Of a stretch of DNA of 64,000 bases, positions 24,947 to 34,013 are shown in pieces. How positions within the stretch are numbered: the first letter of the stretch is position 1; every line of letters begins with the position of its first letter. A program made the translations under genes and the position numbers. This DNA is from Virgibacillus_F flavescens. GTDB lineage: Bacteria; Bacillota; Bacilli; Bacillales; Amphibacillaceae. The stretch spans positions 1,736,001 through 1,800,000 of the forward strand of contig NZ_CP192260.1 in NCBI RefSeq assembly GCF_050574275.1. Reading direction: 5' to 3'. The notes under the pieces were generated by a model. It ran no database searches. It saw only the letters and a program-made list of their open reading frames with translations, and was not told where the DNA came from.

Positions 24947-26242
24947 TTGAAGAAATCGTTTATTAGCCTAACTACTGTGGTGGTAGTTGGAATAGGTAGC
25001 ATGTTTATCAGTAACACAGTTCAAGCAGATACGGTATCAGATTTAAAAAATAAGCAGTCCGAAATACATAGTGAAAGATCATCAGTAAAAGAAAATCTTT
25101 CTGACGCAGAAGCAAAAATTGCAGACGTAATGATAGACTTAGATGGATTAAATGAAAAGATTGAACAAGTAGACAAAGCACTAAAAGAAAACAAGAAAAA
25201 AATGGAGCAGACAGAAGGTAAAATTGAGGATACAAAAGCAGAAGTAGACGCAATGGAAAAAGAGATTAAAAAACTTGAAACAGAAATTGAAGCACGCTTT
25301 GAAATCCTTAAAGAACGCATAGTTTCCTACCAAAAAACTGGTGGAAATCTTGGATATATGGATGTGATTTTTGGCTCTAACAGTTTTGGAGAGTTTATTA
25401 GTCGAGTATCTGCAGTAAATAAGATTACAAATTCTGATGCCAAGTTAATGGAAGTACAGGAAAAAGCTAAAAAAGAATTGGTAGATAAGCAGGATCAGGT
25501 TGAAAAGAAATTAACTAATCTTAAAGATATGAAGTCTGAATTGGAACATATGCAAGCAACTATTGTTGAACAGAAAGAGCAAAACATAGCAGATAAAGAA
25601 GAATTAAAGGCGAAACAATCGAAATTACAAGCACTTAAAGATGGATTGAAAGTTAAAGATAGTAAACTAGCATCACTAGAAGCTGAGATTAGTCAAAATA
25701 TTGCTCAAGTCAAAATTGAGCGCGAGCGAGCTGCAGCACAGCCAGTCGTTCAGCAATCCCAAAGCAACAACAGCAGCAAAAGTGATTCGAAAGATGTCAC
25801 TACGTTAAGTAAAAAAGAGTCTAAAAGTACAGCTGCATTACCTCCAGCACCAGGCGGTGGAATTCAGACTGCTATGACTGCTGGATATAAATACATCGGT
25901 AATTCAACATATGTATTTGGTGGCGGACGAAGTGCTTCCGACATCCGTAATGGCTATTTTGACTGTTCAGGATTTGTTTCTTGGGCATTCAGACAGGGAG
26001 GAATTTCCCTTCCAGCTAGTACATCTGGACTTTCAGGAGTAGGTCAAAAAGTATCCTACAGCAATGCACAACCTGGTGATTTAGTTTTCTTTAACACATA
26101 CAAAACTAATGGCCATGTAGGAATATACCTAGGCGGCGGTAAGTTTATCGGATCTCAAAGCTCTACTGGTGTTGCAGTTGCAAGTATGAACAGCAGCTAT
26201 TGGAGCAATGTATTTACAGGACATGTACGTCGCGTTAGATAA
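24947..26242 (+). CDS. CwlO-like peptidoglycan DL-endopeptidase (coiled coil + NlpC/P60)
   Basis: A 431-residue secreted cell-wall hydrolase. A signal peptide of about 27 residues (cleavage after VQA) is followed by a long coiled-coil region (about 30-260) of the PcsB/CwlO type, an S/Q-rich linker, and a C-terminal NlpC/P60 domain with the catalytic cysteine in FDCSGFVSWAFRQGG and histidine in GHVGIYLGGG. CwlO in B. subtilis is kept in check by the FtsEX complex through the coiled coil and is needed for cell elongation; this protein has the same plan. Start is TTG 24947 behind GAGG. The long leader suggests mRNA-level control. I leave the symbol blank because several paralogues share this plan. 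Confidence 0.92.
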   Translation: MKKSFISLTTVVVVGIGSMFISNTVQADTVSDLKNKQSEIHSERSSVKENLSDAEAKIADVMIDLDGLNEKIEQVDKALKENKKKMEQTEGKIEDTKAEVDAMEKEIKKLETEIEARFEILKERIVSYQKTGGNLGYMDVIFGSNSFGEFISRVSAVNKITNSDAKLMEVQEKAKKELVDKQDQVEKKLTNLKDMKSELEHMQATIVEQKEQNIADKEELKAKQSKLQALKDGLKVKDSKLASLEAEISQNIAQVKIERERAAAQPVVQQSQSNNSSKSDSKDVTTLSKKESKSTAALPPAPGGGIQTAMTAGYKYIGNSTYVFGGGRSASDIRNGYFDCSGFVSWAFRQGGISLPASTSGLSGVGQKVSYSNAQPGDLVFFNTYKTNGHVGIYLGGGKFIGSQSSTGVAVASMNSSYWSNVFTGHVRRVR

Positions 26243-26251
26243 TTATTTAAG

Positions 26252-26287
26252 AGAATCTATCCTTTAAAGGGTAGGTTCTTTTTCTTT
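26252..26287 (+). terminator. Intrinsic terminator after the NlpC/P60 gene
   Basis: A 12-bp stem (26252-26263 with 26268-26279, some G-T pairs) with TTAA loop and a run TTTTTCTTT. Confidence 0.88.
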
Positions 26288-26477
26288 ACCCAATGCATTC
26301 ATACAATAAACCTATGTACGAATAATTTACTTCGCACACAGAAAACCATAATGTATGCAATAAACAGCAGTTCTTGCAGCACTTGAACTATGTTACTTCA
26401 CACGAGTTACAGATATATCTATTACTAAAACGTGCAGATAGATACTGCGACTTAATTTTTAGTTTGCTTCCATATAT

Positions 26478-26675
26478 GCCGTCCAGGATCGTTGCGGGCG
26501 GATGCTTTCCGCGGGCACGGCTTCAGTCTCCTTGCCCCGACAAGGGGTATGCCAACGTTGTCCGCAAAGGACGGTTTTAGTTGGCCCTCCTCTTAAGAAT
26601 TCTTTTCTGCGGGGCCTTCAGACTCGTGCTGTTCCCGCAGGAGTCACCGCCCTCCACTCACCAGGACTGGTAAAG
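26478..26675. repeat. Family C GC-rich repeat, copy 1
   Basis: Contains GCCGTCCAGGATCG, GCGGGCGGATGCTTTCCGCG and, after an inserted stretch of about 50 bp, CCCGCAGGAGTCACCGCCC. It is the inverse-orientation relative of 33660-33795. Reading frames across 26374-26714 are not supported as genes. The flanks from 26288 to 26477 show nothing else clear. Confidence 0.75.
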
Positions 26676-26772
26676 TTATTTATATCTTTGTTTTATCTTT
26701 CTGATGCATGCTGAAATAGACGTGCAATCAGGTGTGCAGTTAATATCTCGTCGGCACCCATCTCTTGTCTAG

Positions 26773-27140
26773 AAGTTGGAGCGGGTGGCAGTCGACTCTT
26801 CTGTGAAGAAAGGCATAGGTGAGCCCCCGGAGTGCGATTAAAGTCACTGAAAAAGTAGTAGATCTTTATAATTTAATTTCTCACCTTTAACTAAGCATCT
26901 TCGAATATACGAAGACTCCTGTGGGAACAGCGCGAGCTGAAGATCTAAGCAGGAAAGCGGTTTTTGCTTATCCGAGGAAGCTGAAGCCGTGCCCACGGAA
27001 AGCGAAGTATATTCGAAGATGTGAAAATAGATCCACCTATTTCGTGCCACACACAACTTTTTCAGTGGCCACCTGCGGCGGCACAAGTAGGCTCGCCATC
27101 AGCGGGAATCTCATTGCTGTTAATTCGCAGTATAGAGATA
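26773..27140. repeat. Family B copy split by a nested family A element
   Basis: A family A copy (26845-27067, 223 bp) with perfect 12-bp ends CACTGAAAAAGT and ACTTTTTCAGTG sits between two parts of a family B repeat: GGAGCGGGTGGCAGTCGACT and CCCCCGGAGTGCG on the left, and GGCTCGCCATCAGCGGGAAT plus TTAATTCGCAGTATAGAGAT on the right. The same parts are contiguous in the copy at 33360-33575. The right part has lost some B sequence. No gene is supported between 26243 and 27320. Confidence 0.75.
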
Positions 27141-27320
27141 TTGTGCTTCTAGAATAATAGTGTAATCCCTCAAATAAATTCAATTTATTAGTAAATGCTA
27201 TTGCAGAGAGAATCAACTTGTTTGTTACAAAAAGTAAAAAGGTTCCATTTAGTAATTGGATGCGATATAATGATTTATGGAATTTTACATTTTTGAACAG
27301 AGAAAAGGGGTTCTAGGAAA

Positions 27321-27905
27321 ATGAATAATACAGAAGAGTATCGAACTGCATCACATGATATTGATCCAATTTATCTAAAAAGATGGTCACCAAGATCATT
27401 TCTAAATAAAGAAGTACCAAACGATGTACTATTAAGTGTATTCGAAGCTGCCAGATGGGCTCCATCAGCGGCAAATATTCAACCTTGGCATTTTGTAGTA
27501 GCGAAGACCGATGAAGAGCGTGCTGCATTTCATTCCTTTATATATGAAGGAAATGTGGAATGGTGTAAAAAAGCTCCAGTATTAATAGCAATCACCTCTA
27601 AAATGGACTCCGATCGATTTGGTGATAATATTACACATGCATTTGACACTGGGGCAGCATGGGGGTTTCTTTCGCTTGAAGCTGCTCGCAAAGGCTTAGT
27701 AACACATGGAATGGGTGGTTTTGACAGAGATAAAGCCAGAGAAGTGATGCAGGTCCCTGATAATTATGCGATTCATGCAATCATAGCACTCGGTTATATG
27801 GGGGAAAAGGAATTGCTTGAAGAAAAATTGCAAGAAAGAGAAAAGCCTTCAACCCGCAAAGAAGTGGAAGAGTTTACTTCACACGGAAAGTTTCCTAACG
27901 AATAA
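27321..27905 (+). CDS. Nitroreductase family protein (FMN-dependent)
   Basis: A 194-residue flavin oxidoreductase. The FMN-phosphate arginine motif is WSPRSF, with AARWAPSAANIQPWHFVVA and a C-terminal GYMGE typical of the family, which uses NAD(P)H to reduce nitroaromatics, quinones or other acceptors. Usually a cytoplasmic homodimer. Monocistronic with its own terminator. The natural substrate is unknown. Confidence 0.9.
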   Translation: MNNTEEYRTASHDIDPIYLKRWSPRSFLNKEVPNDVLLSVFEAARWAPSAANIQPWHFVVAKTDEERAAFHSFIYEGNVEWCKKAPVLIAITSKMDSDRFGDNITHAFDTGAAWGFLSLEAARKGLVTHGMGGFDRDKAREVMQVPDNYAIHAIIALGYMGEKELLEEKLQEREKPSTRKEVEEFTSHGKFPNE

Positions 27906-27917
27906 ATATAAATTTGG

Positions 27918-27940
27918 GCAGCCCTAAAAAGGCTGCTTTT
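27918..27940 (+). terminator. Intrinsic terminator after the nitroreductase
   Basis: GCAGCC (27918-27923) pairs with GGCTGC (27931-27936); TTTT follows. Confidence 0.8.
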
Positions 27941-28110
27941 AATATTTACTGCATTTTAAATGGAATCTTTTCACTTCAGAAATGCGTCTGTAACCGCATT
28001 TCAGGTTTAGCTCCTAGTGCATTTGGTTATAGTACATATGTTAACCTATTTTTAGCAATACATATTCGAGTCTCACTGTTTCAAAAATAACGTTTAAGAA
28101 AGGAATAGTT

Positions 28111-29610
28111 ATGGAAAAACACACGTATAAAAATCCCGTATTCTTTATTTCAGTAATTATTGTAGCTCTTTTAGTATTATTCGGTGCATTTATGCCAAAA
28201 AAGTTTGGTGAAGTGGCTAGTGAGCTATTCAAATTAACTACAGTTAATTTTGGTTGGTTCTATTTGTTAGCTGTATTCATTTTCGTCATATTCTTACTCG
28301 GAATTTCAATTACTAAGTATGGAAAAATCAGACTCGGACCCGCCGATTCTCGTCCAGAGTATCCGTTCTTCACCTGGATAGGTATGCTGTTCTCTGCTGG
28401 ATTTGGTGCTGGACTGGTTTTCTGGGGAGTAGCGGAGCCGATGAGTCATTTTTTCAAGACTCCTTTTCCTGGCCTTGAAGGTCAAACAGAAGAAGCAGCC
28501 CGAGTAGCAATGGGATACGCATTTTTCCATTGGGGAGTTAGTCAATGGTCAGTGTTCGCTATAGTTGGTCTTGTGATTGCATTTATGCAATTTAAAAAAG
28601 GAAAGAAGGGTTTAATATCAACATCGATTAAACCTGTTGTAGGAAACAATAAACCACTAGCTAATACGATAGATTCCTTAGCAGTAATCGCAACTGTAAT
28701 GGGAGTTGCAACTTCACTTGGACTAGGTATATTGCAAATGAGTGGAGGACTGCAAACTGTATTTAACCTACCGGATACATTATGGTTACAAATCTCTATC
28801 GCCGGCGTTATGCTGCTCTTTTATTTGCTTTCTTCAAGTACTGGACTTAATAAAGGAATCAAGTGGTTAAGTAATCTGAATTTAGGGTTATGTCTGCTGC
28901 TTTTAGTATTCGTTTTTATTGCTGGTCCAACTCGTTTCATTTTAGACACATTTGTATTGGGATTAGGCGACTATTTTACAAACTTTATTCAATATAGTTT
29001 GCGCTTAGCTCCATACTCAGGTGACGTTTGGGTTCGTGATTGGACGATTTTCTACTGGGCATGGGCAATTGCATGGTCTCCGTTTGTAGGTGCTTTCGTT
29101 GCTCGTGTCTCTAAAGGCAGAACGATACGTGAGTTTGTTTTTGGCGTATTAATCGTTCCACCAGCGATTGCTTGTTTATGGATAGCTGCATTTGGCGGTA
29201 CTGCATTGTTCAGTGACCTGAATAACGGAACGAATATTGCAAAAGCAGTAAACAATGATTTGGCTGTAGCGTTATTTAAAACGTTTGGCGGACTTCCTTT
29301 AACAGATGTAATGTCTGTACTTGCGATTTTCTTAATCTTTACGTTCCTAGTAACATCTGCAGACTCAGCAACCTACATCTTAGGAAGTATGACTTCTAAA
29401 GGCAGTCTGAATCCTGGTTTAAATGGTAAGATTATCTGGGGTATACTGATTACAGCAATAGCTGTTGTATTGCTAGTTGCAGATGGGTTGAATGCCCTCC
29501 AGACTGCATCACTTATTTCAGCATTGCCTTTCACATTGATATTAGTGTTAATGATGATAGCATTTGTAAAGATGCTCAAATCTGAGAAACTGCCCAACAA
29601 AAAAGAATAA
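28111..29610 (+). CDS. BCCT family betaine/choline/carnitine transporter
   Basis: A 499-residue 12-helix secondary transporter. The BCCT signature RDWTIFYWAWAIAWSPFVGAF is followed by the motif VSKGRTIREF, and the N-terminal region has GMLFSAGFGAGLVFWGVAEP; these include the aromatic box residues that bind trimethylammonium. Closest in plan to the sodium-coupled OpuD-type uptake systems used for glycine betaine in salt stress. Short cytoplasmic tails suggest weak internal osmosensing. Convergent with the YitT gene over a shared terminator. Confidence 0.94.
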   Translation: MEKHTYKNPVFFISVIIVALLVLFGAFMPKKFGEVASELFKLTTVNFGWFYLLAVFIFVIFLLGISITKYGKIRLGPADSRPEYPFFTWIGMLFSAGFGAGLVFWGVAEPMSHFFKTPFPGLEGQTEEAARVAMGYAFFHWGVSQWSVFAIVGLVIAFMQFKKGKKGLISTSIKPVVGNNKPLANTIDSLAVIATVMGVATSLGLGILQMSGGLQTVFNLPDTLWLQISIAGVMLLFYLLSSSTGLNKGIKWLSNLNLGLCLLLLVFVFIAGPTRFILDTFVLGLGDYFTNFIQYSLRLAPYSGDVWVRDWTIFYWAWAIAWSPFVGAFVARVSKGRTIREFVFGVLIVPPAIACLWIAAFGGTALFSDLNNGTNIAKAVNNDLAVALFKTFGGLPLTDVMSVLAIFLIFTFLVTSADSATYILGSMTSKGSLNPGLNGKIIWGILITAIAVVLLVADGLNALQTASLISALPFTLILVLMMIAFVKMLKSEKLPNKKE

Positions 29611-29613
29611 TGA

Positions 29614-29650
29614 AAATGTGGTTATACATTTCGGTATAACCACATTTTTT
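29614..29650. terminator. Bidirectional terminator between BCCT and YitT genes
   Basis: A 14-bp perfect stem (29614-29627 with 29634-29647) with T-run on the plus strand and a T-containing tract on the minus strand. It serves both convergent genes. Confidence 0.85.
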
Positions 29651-30224
29651 ATTTAGCGCTAATCGAAGTCATCACAAAAGTTGTTACTCCGACAGTAATG
29701 ATCATAATACCTGAATAAATAACATGTGAATTAGGTATAAGCAGCCATCCGGTCAAAATCACAAATGTATCCATAATAAAAATTAAAATTCCTACATTAA
29801 TGTTTGTCTTTCTGGAAACCATTAAAGCTAAAAGATCTGTTCCGCCAGCACTGGACTTTGTCGCTAACATGAAACTAATACCGACACCAATTAATATACC
29901 TCCACTTAGGGAGGAAATGAATAGTGGATACGATGAAATATGTGATAAGGGATGAAACAGATCGATTAAAAAAGAACTTACCAGCAGACCGTGGATACCA
30001 TTATAAAAATACGGACGGGCATAATACCATGCAACTAAATATATTGGTAAACTCAAGACAATTATAGTTAACCCCGGTTTATAGCCAAATATATATTTCG
30101 AAATTAGTCCAATCCCTATTAATCCCCCATCGATTAGATGGTTTGGTATCACGAATACGTTAATGCCTAAAGCGATTAATAGGCTGCCGATGATAATTAA
30201 TATCATTTTATTAAACATTAGCAA
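29649..30224 (-). CDS. YitT family membrane protein, short form
   Basis: A 191-residue protein with about five membrane segments matching the YitT/DUF161 core (GINVFVIPNHLIDGGLIGIGL and MLATKSSAGGTDLLALMVSR). It lacks the C-terminal cytosolic DUF2179 domain found in most YitT proteins of about 280 residues; the gene appears complete, not truncated, since it ends normally before a terminator. Function of the family is not established. Confidence 0.88.
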   Translation of the reverse strand: MLMFNKMILIIIGSLLIALGINVFVIPNHLIDGGLIGIGLISKYIFGYKPGLTIIVLSLPIYLVAWYYARPYFYNGIHGLLVSSFLIDLFHPLSHISSYPLFISSLSGGILIGVGISFMLATKSSAGGTDLLALMVSRKTNINVGILIFIMDTFVILTGWLLIPNSHVIYSGIMIITVGVTTFVMTSISAK

Positions 30225-30404
30225 TCCACCCTTGTCCCAACTTCTCTATGTGTAAATGTATGCTTCACGGGTGAAAAGAAATACTAAATTATAGACTTGA
30301 GTTTTAATTTAGCCTATACTTTATCTAGGTAAGTGGTTTAGAGAGGATAACTTATTTTCTATGCTGAATCACAATGAACGTGCTTACTAATAGGAAAACA
30401 AATC

Positions 30405-30450
30405 AGGAGGTGAAATCCTTGTATTTGTAATAATACAAGGATAATAATTG
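30405..30450 (+). promoter_or_regulatory. Ribosome binding site separated from TTG start by an 11-bp hairpin
   Basis: AGGAGG (30405-30410) is a near-perfect Shine-Dalgarno but lies 37 nt before the TTG start (30448). The gap holds a perfect 11-bp stem, ATCCTTGTATT (30415-30425) with AATACAAGGAT (30432-30442) and a 6-nt loop. If folded, the effective spacing becomes about 9 nt. A TTG next to the site at 30419 runs into TAA after two codons. Confidence 0.65.
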
Positions 30451-31734
30451 GAAATAGTTAATTTACTTATGGTTGCCATATTGATTCTGCTCACAGCTTT
30501 CTTTGTGGCAACCGAATTTGCGATTGTAAAAGTACGTGCAACACGTTTAGATCACTTAATTGCCGATGGTAATAAGAGTGCGGTCTATGCGAAGCGACTG
30601 GTTGATAATCTGGACTCTTATTTATCTGCATGTCAATTGGGAATTACAGTTACAGCGTTAGGGCTGGGCTGGCTTGGTGAACCCACTGTCAAGCATATGC
30701 TTGATCCGTTATTTATTGGATTCGGGATTAGTGAGGGGTTATCTGATGTTCTATCATTTGCTATAGCTTTCGGTGTAATAACATTCCTGCATGTTGTTAT
30801 TGGCGAATTAGCACCTAAGACAATCGCAATTCAAAAGGCAGAATTTATAACACTGGTTCTCTCGCGACCTTTAATTTACTTCTACAAAATTATGTATCCA
30901 TTTATTTGGCTTTTAAATGGTTCAGCGCGACTTTTCATTCGCCTGTTCGGATTCAAACCTGTAAATGAACATGAAGTTGCTCATTCAGAAGAAGAGCTTC
31001 GTCTGATTCTTTCGGAAAGCTATAAAAGCGGAGAGATCAATCAGTCTGAGATGACCTATGTAAATAATATTTTTGAATTTGATGATCGTGTAGCAAAAGA
31101 AATCATGATACCCAGAACCGAAATGGTTTGTTTTTTCGCAGAAGACAGCTTTGAAGAAAACCTTGATGTAATAAAAGAAGGTCAATTCACACGCTACCCT
31201 GTTGCAGAAGAAGACAAAGATCATATTGTAGGTTTAGTAAATATTAAAGAAATATTTACTGGTCATATTCATAAAGACCAGGAATCGTTAGGAAGCTATA
31301 TACGACCGATTCTTCATATAACTGAGGCAACTCCGATCAAACAGGTTCTTATTCAAATGCAGAAAGAACGTATTCATATGGCAATCGTTATTGATGAATA
31401 TGGTGGGACTGCTGGGTTATTAACCGTTGAAGATATACTGGAAGAAATCGTTGGAGATATTCGGGACGAGTTCGATACAAATGAGAAACCTATGATTGAA
31501 GAAGTTGATGAAAATACTACGTTACTCGATGGAAAAGTTTTGTTAGAGGATATTAATGAACTATTTGATATTGACCTGGAAGATGATGAAGTTGATACAG
31601 TGGGTGGCTGGATCATCACGCATAATCTGGACGCAGAAAAAGGAACTACAGTCGAGTTCAGTGATTACCAGTTCATAATAGATGAAATTGATGGCTATCA
31701 AATAAAAAAAGTGAAAGTTGTTAAAAACAGTTAA
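30448..31734 (+). CDS. CNNM/CorC-type membrane protein (DUF21 + CBS pair + CorC domain)
   Basis: A 428-residue hemolysin C family protein. The N-terminal DUF21/CNNM membrane domain (residues 1-140; ACQLGITVTALGLGWLGEP) is followed by two CBS motifs (about 205-325, with IMIPRTEM and VIDEYGGTAGLLTVEDILEEIVGDI) and a C-terminal CorC/HlyC domain (about 345-425, VDTVGGWI). Relatives such as B. subtilis MpfA export or control Mg2+ and bind ATP at the CBS pair. Start TTG 30448, inferred from the conserved N-terminal membrane helix. A hairpin lies between its Shine-Dalgarno and start. Confidence 0.92.
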   Translation: MEIVNLLMVAILILLTAFFVATEFAIVKVRATRLDHLIADGNKSAVYAKRLVDNLDSYLSACQLGITVTALGLGWLGEPTVKHMLDPLFIGFGISEGLSDVLSFAIAFGVITFLHVVIGELAPKTIAIQKAEFITLVLSRPLIYFYKIMYPFIWLLNGSARLFIRLFGFKPVNEHEVAHSEEELRLILSESYKSGEINQSEMTYVNNIFEFDDRVAKEIMIPRTEMVCFFAEDSFEENLDVIKEGQFTRYPVAEEDKDHIVGLVNIKEIFTGHIHKDQESLGSYIRPILHITEATPIKQVLIQMQKERIHMAIVIDEYGGTAGLLTVEDILEEIVGDIRDEFDTNEKPMIEEVDENTTLLDGKVLLEDINELFDIDLEDDEVDTVGGWIITHNLDAEKGTTVEFSDYQFIIDEIDGYQIKKVKVVKNS

Positions 31735-31737
31735 TGT

Positions 31738-31770
31738 AAGTCCAGGATGAACTTTCCTGGACTTTTTTTT
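31738..31770 (+). terminator. Intrinsic terminator after the CorC-type gene
   Basis: AAGTCCAGG (31738-31746) pairs with CCTGGACTT (31756-31764), then a run of T. Confidence 0.9.
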
Positions 31771-31776
31771 GCAGGG

Positions 31777-31836
31777 AAGTATAAATCCTTACTTACTGCA
31801 TACGTGCAACTAAGGCTTGACGCCAAGTTATTAATT
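31777..31836 (+). repeat. Dispersed intergenic repeat, family R, copy 3
   Basis: About 60 bp with AGTATAAATCCTTACTTACT and GTGCAACTAAGGCTTG, then a shortened 3' end CGCCAAGTTATTAATTTG. Similar to 3538-3604. Confidence 0.75.
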
Positions 31837-31838
31837 TG

Positions 31839-32195
31839 TCAAAACTCAAATACTTGGCGCAGTTCAATCTGACCTTCTCCATGTCCTTGCGGGTCCGGCA
31901 TCCGCATCGCCCACTCGACAGCTTCTTCCCTTGACTTCACATCAATTAGAATGAACCCGGCAATCAATTCTTTCGATTCTGTAAATGGGCCATCCGTAAC
32001 TACCGGTTTTTCTCCTGGATTCGGATACGAAAAACGAATTCCATTTGAACTAGGATGAAGTCCTTTCGCCGCAACCCGTACACCTGCATTTACTAATTCC
32101 TCATTGTACTTCGTCATGGCTTCAATTAAATCAGAGCTCGGAGGATTTCCGGCTTCTGAATTCTTTGAGGCTTTCACTATTAACATAAATAGCAT
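31839..32195 (-). CDS. YCII-related (DGPF-domain) protein
   Basis: A 118-residue ferredoxin-like fold protein of the YCII/DGPF family. The diagnostic segment TDGPFTESKELIAGFILIDV is split here as TDGPFTESKE then LIAGF; in this family the conserved aspartate and arginine line a putative active site, and members are often paired with ECF sigma factors. No sigma factor gene is adjacent here. Function unknown; possibly a small enzyme subunit or regulator. Start GTG/ATG region is preceded by GAGGAAG. Confidence 0.87.
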   Translation of the reverse strand: MLFMLIVKASKNSEAGNPPSSDLIEAMTKYNEELVNAGVRVAAKGLHPSSNGIRFSYPNPGEKPVVTDGPFTESKELIAGFILIDVKSREEAVEWAMRMPDPQGHGEGQIELRQVFEF

Positions 32196-32396
32196 AAAAC
32201 TTCCTCCTCAATAGTTAAGGGAAATCGTCTAAATATATTTATCAATTTTTTAACCTTAAAGGAATACTCTCTTACACTAGCGGTGGCAGTTAATTGAACA
32301 AATACTTGTTTATATAATACCATATTTTTATGTTTAGCAATCGGTATTACCGGTTAAGAATTTAGTAATAGATTCTTTAGGAGGGAAGGTAATAAA

Positions 32397-33200
32397 ATGG
32401 ATATAAACAAGCATATAAAAGACTTGGAAAATATGAACAATGATAATTCCAATAAGGTGTTTACTATGTATTTAAACACCGACCCATCCGATCCGGAGCA
32501 ACAAGGCGGAGAATGGAAAATTCATTTAAAAAATGGTTTACGCAACTTCGAAAGTTACCTCCAGCAAGCCGATAATCAAGAAGAACTTAAAAACTTCAAA
32601 TCAGTAAAAGAGAAAGTGAAAAATTTTGTAAACGAGAATGAACAAAATTTCCGTAAAGGAATTATTTTGTTTGCTACTGCTGATGAAGAGGTTTGGTTTG
32701 CAGAACGAATCCAGATGCGTTTAACGACAGAATTCTTCTGGGAGAGCTATCCAGAACTTAACCAGCTTAAGCAATTACAGCAGTCTTTTCCTAAGTCAGG
32801 AATTATTTTAGTACAACAGGATGAAATAAAAGTGATTGATGCAGAGTTAGGTGAAGTGAAGGATACAACGCATTATCAATTAGATATTAATACAGATAAC
32901 TGGAGACAAATGACAGGTCCGCATAAAGCAGATGCTTCGATGGGAAGTGGCGGGAAAAGTGCACAGCAGGATAAATTTAAAGCCCGGTTTCAAGCGAACA
33001 AACATCGCTGGTACAAAAGTATAGCACCAACGCTTGATAAGCGAGGGAAAAAACGGGAATGGGAAAAGATCTATATTGTTGGAGAAAGAGATGCTGCAAA
33101 TGAAGTCGAAGCTCAAATGAATAAGAGTGTAAATCAAGTGATTCAAAAAAATATGCTAGACCACGAAGAATCAAAAGTACTTGAAGAAGTATTTGGTTAA
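32397..33200 (+). CDS. Bacterial archaeo-eukaryotic-type release factor (baeRF/VLRF1 family)
   Basis: A 267-residue protein resembling the baeRF family 10 group, bacterial relatives of eukaryotic RF1 and VLRF1. The N-terminal part has VFTMYLNTDPSDPEQQGGEW and the middle ILFATADEEVWFAERIQM; a basic segment RFQANKHRWYKSIAPTLDKR and the C-terminal RGKKREWEKIYIVGERD follow. Such proteins are predicted to act on stalled ribosomes by releasing peptidyl-tRNA, but bacterial members are poorly studied. Excellent ribosome binding site TAGGAGGGAAGG. Monocistronic with a strong terminator. Confidence 0.8.
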   Translation: MDINKHIKDLENMNNDNSNKVFTMYLNTDPSDPEQQGGEWKIHLKNGLRNFESYLQQADNQEELKNFKSVKEKVKNFVNENEQNFRKGIILFATADEEVWFAERIQMRLTTEFFWESYPELNQLKQLQQSFPKSGIILVQQDEIKVIDAELGEVKDTTHYQLDINTDNWRQMTGPHKADASMGSGGKSAQQDKFKARFQANKHRWYKSIAPTLDKRGKKREWEKIYIVGERDAANEVEAQMNKSVNQVIQKNMLDHEESKVLEEVFG

Positions 33201-33202
33201 GA

Positions 33203-33249
33203 AAAACTCGGCATTCGCCTCGTCTTTAATAGCGAATGCTGAGTTTTTA
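33203..33249 (+). terminator. Intrinsic terminator after the baeRF gene
   Basis: A stem of about 15 bp (33203-33218 with 33232-33247) and T-run. The following 33250-33975 holds only repeats and no supported gene. Confidence 0.88.
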
Positions 33250-33359
33250 CTTATACCGGCATTTGCTCTAAACCTCTATACTTATAACTCAATAACGCAG
33301 AATAAAATAAAGTGATTCTTCCAGAAATAGTTGAATATCTCGCAATTAATCTTCGTAGT

Positions 33360-33575
33360 GACACATAATCTCTATACTGCGAATTAACTTTAGGTTTGTT
33401 TTCAACACCGGAAATAGGCCACAATGTATCAGCAACGAGATTTCCGCTGATGGCAGTCGCGCACCTTAGGGCGGCTGGTGAGCCTCCTCGTGCTTTGCAC
33501 TCCGGGGTCTCACGTATGCCTGTCCTCCCGCAGGAGTCGACTGCCATCCGCTCCAATCTCGAGACATAATATGGA
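33360..33575. repeat. Family B GC-rich repeat, long copy
   Basis: Core bounded by TGATGGCAGTCG (33448-33459) and CGACTGCCATCC (33538-33549), with CTCCTCGTGCTTTGCACTCC inside and TCCCGCAGGAGTCG at one side. The left flank has ATCTCTATACTGCGAATTAA, shared (inverted) with 27114-27134. A minus-strand open frame (33251-33556) across it is not a gene. Confidence 0.78.
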
Positions 33576-33659
33576 TGTCTCGAAATTTTTAACTGAACAC
33601 CCAGTCTATTTCACAAGGCATTGGTTTAATTAAAAACAAAGGTGTAATAGCTTTACCAG

Positions 33660-33795
33660 TTCAGGTGAGCGGAGGGCGGTGACTCCTGCGGGAACAGCAC
33701 GAGTCTGAAGGCCCCGCAGAGTGCTCTTCTCGAGGAGACTGAGGCCGTGCCCGCGGAAAGCATCCGCCCGCAGCGATCCTGGACGGCAGCTATAG
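33660..33795. repeat. Family C GC-rich repeat, copy 2
   Basis: Runs from GAGCGGAGGGCGGTGACTCC through CCCGCGGAAAGCATCCGCCC to GCGATCCTGGACGGC. Inverse orientation of the copy at 26478-26675 and more compact. Shares the CTCCTGCGGGA and CCGCGGAAAGC blocks with family A. Confidence 0.78.
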
Positions 33796-33975
33796 AACCT
33801 CTATTTGTTAAAAAATTTAAAGCTAAATCGGGTTACTTCGCAGTTTCCATCAACTTCGACAAAAGTAACTAATAGCATGTTTTAGAAAAAGACAAAATGA
33901 CGTATTTGTATATCTCTTCAAGTACATATTTCACGTCTCCAGGAACTTAATTTTTTTATGTGCGAAAGTTGAGTT

Positions 33976-34010
33976 ATAAAAAAAGAGCTGGATCTTATAG
34001 ATTCAGCTCT
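33976..34010 (-). terminator. Intrinsic terminator of the znu-zur-crcB operon
   Basis: An 11-bp stem AGAGCTGGATC/GATTCAGCTCT (33984-33994 with 34000-34010) is followed on the minus strand by seven or more T residues, just after the last crcB stop codon. Confidence 0.9.
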
Positions 34011-34013
34011 CTC

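Noticed and set aside
26374..27157. Open frames on both strands across 26.4-27.2 kb
   Set aside because: They coincide with nested repeat families A, B and C; no RBS or known domain.
33251..33556. 101-residue minus-strand open frame
   Set aside because: It covers a family B inverted repeat and shows no conserved domain.
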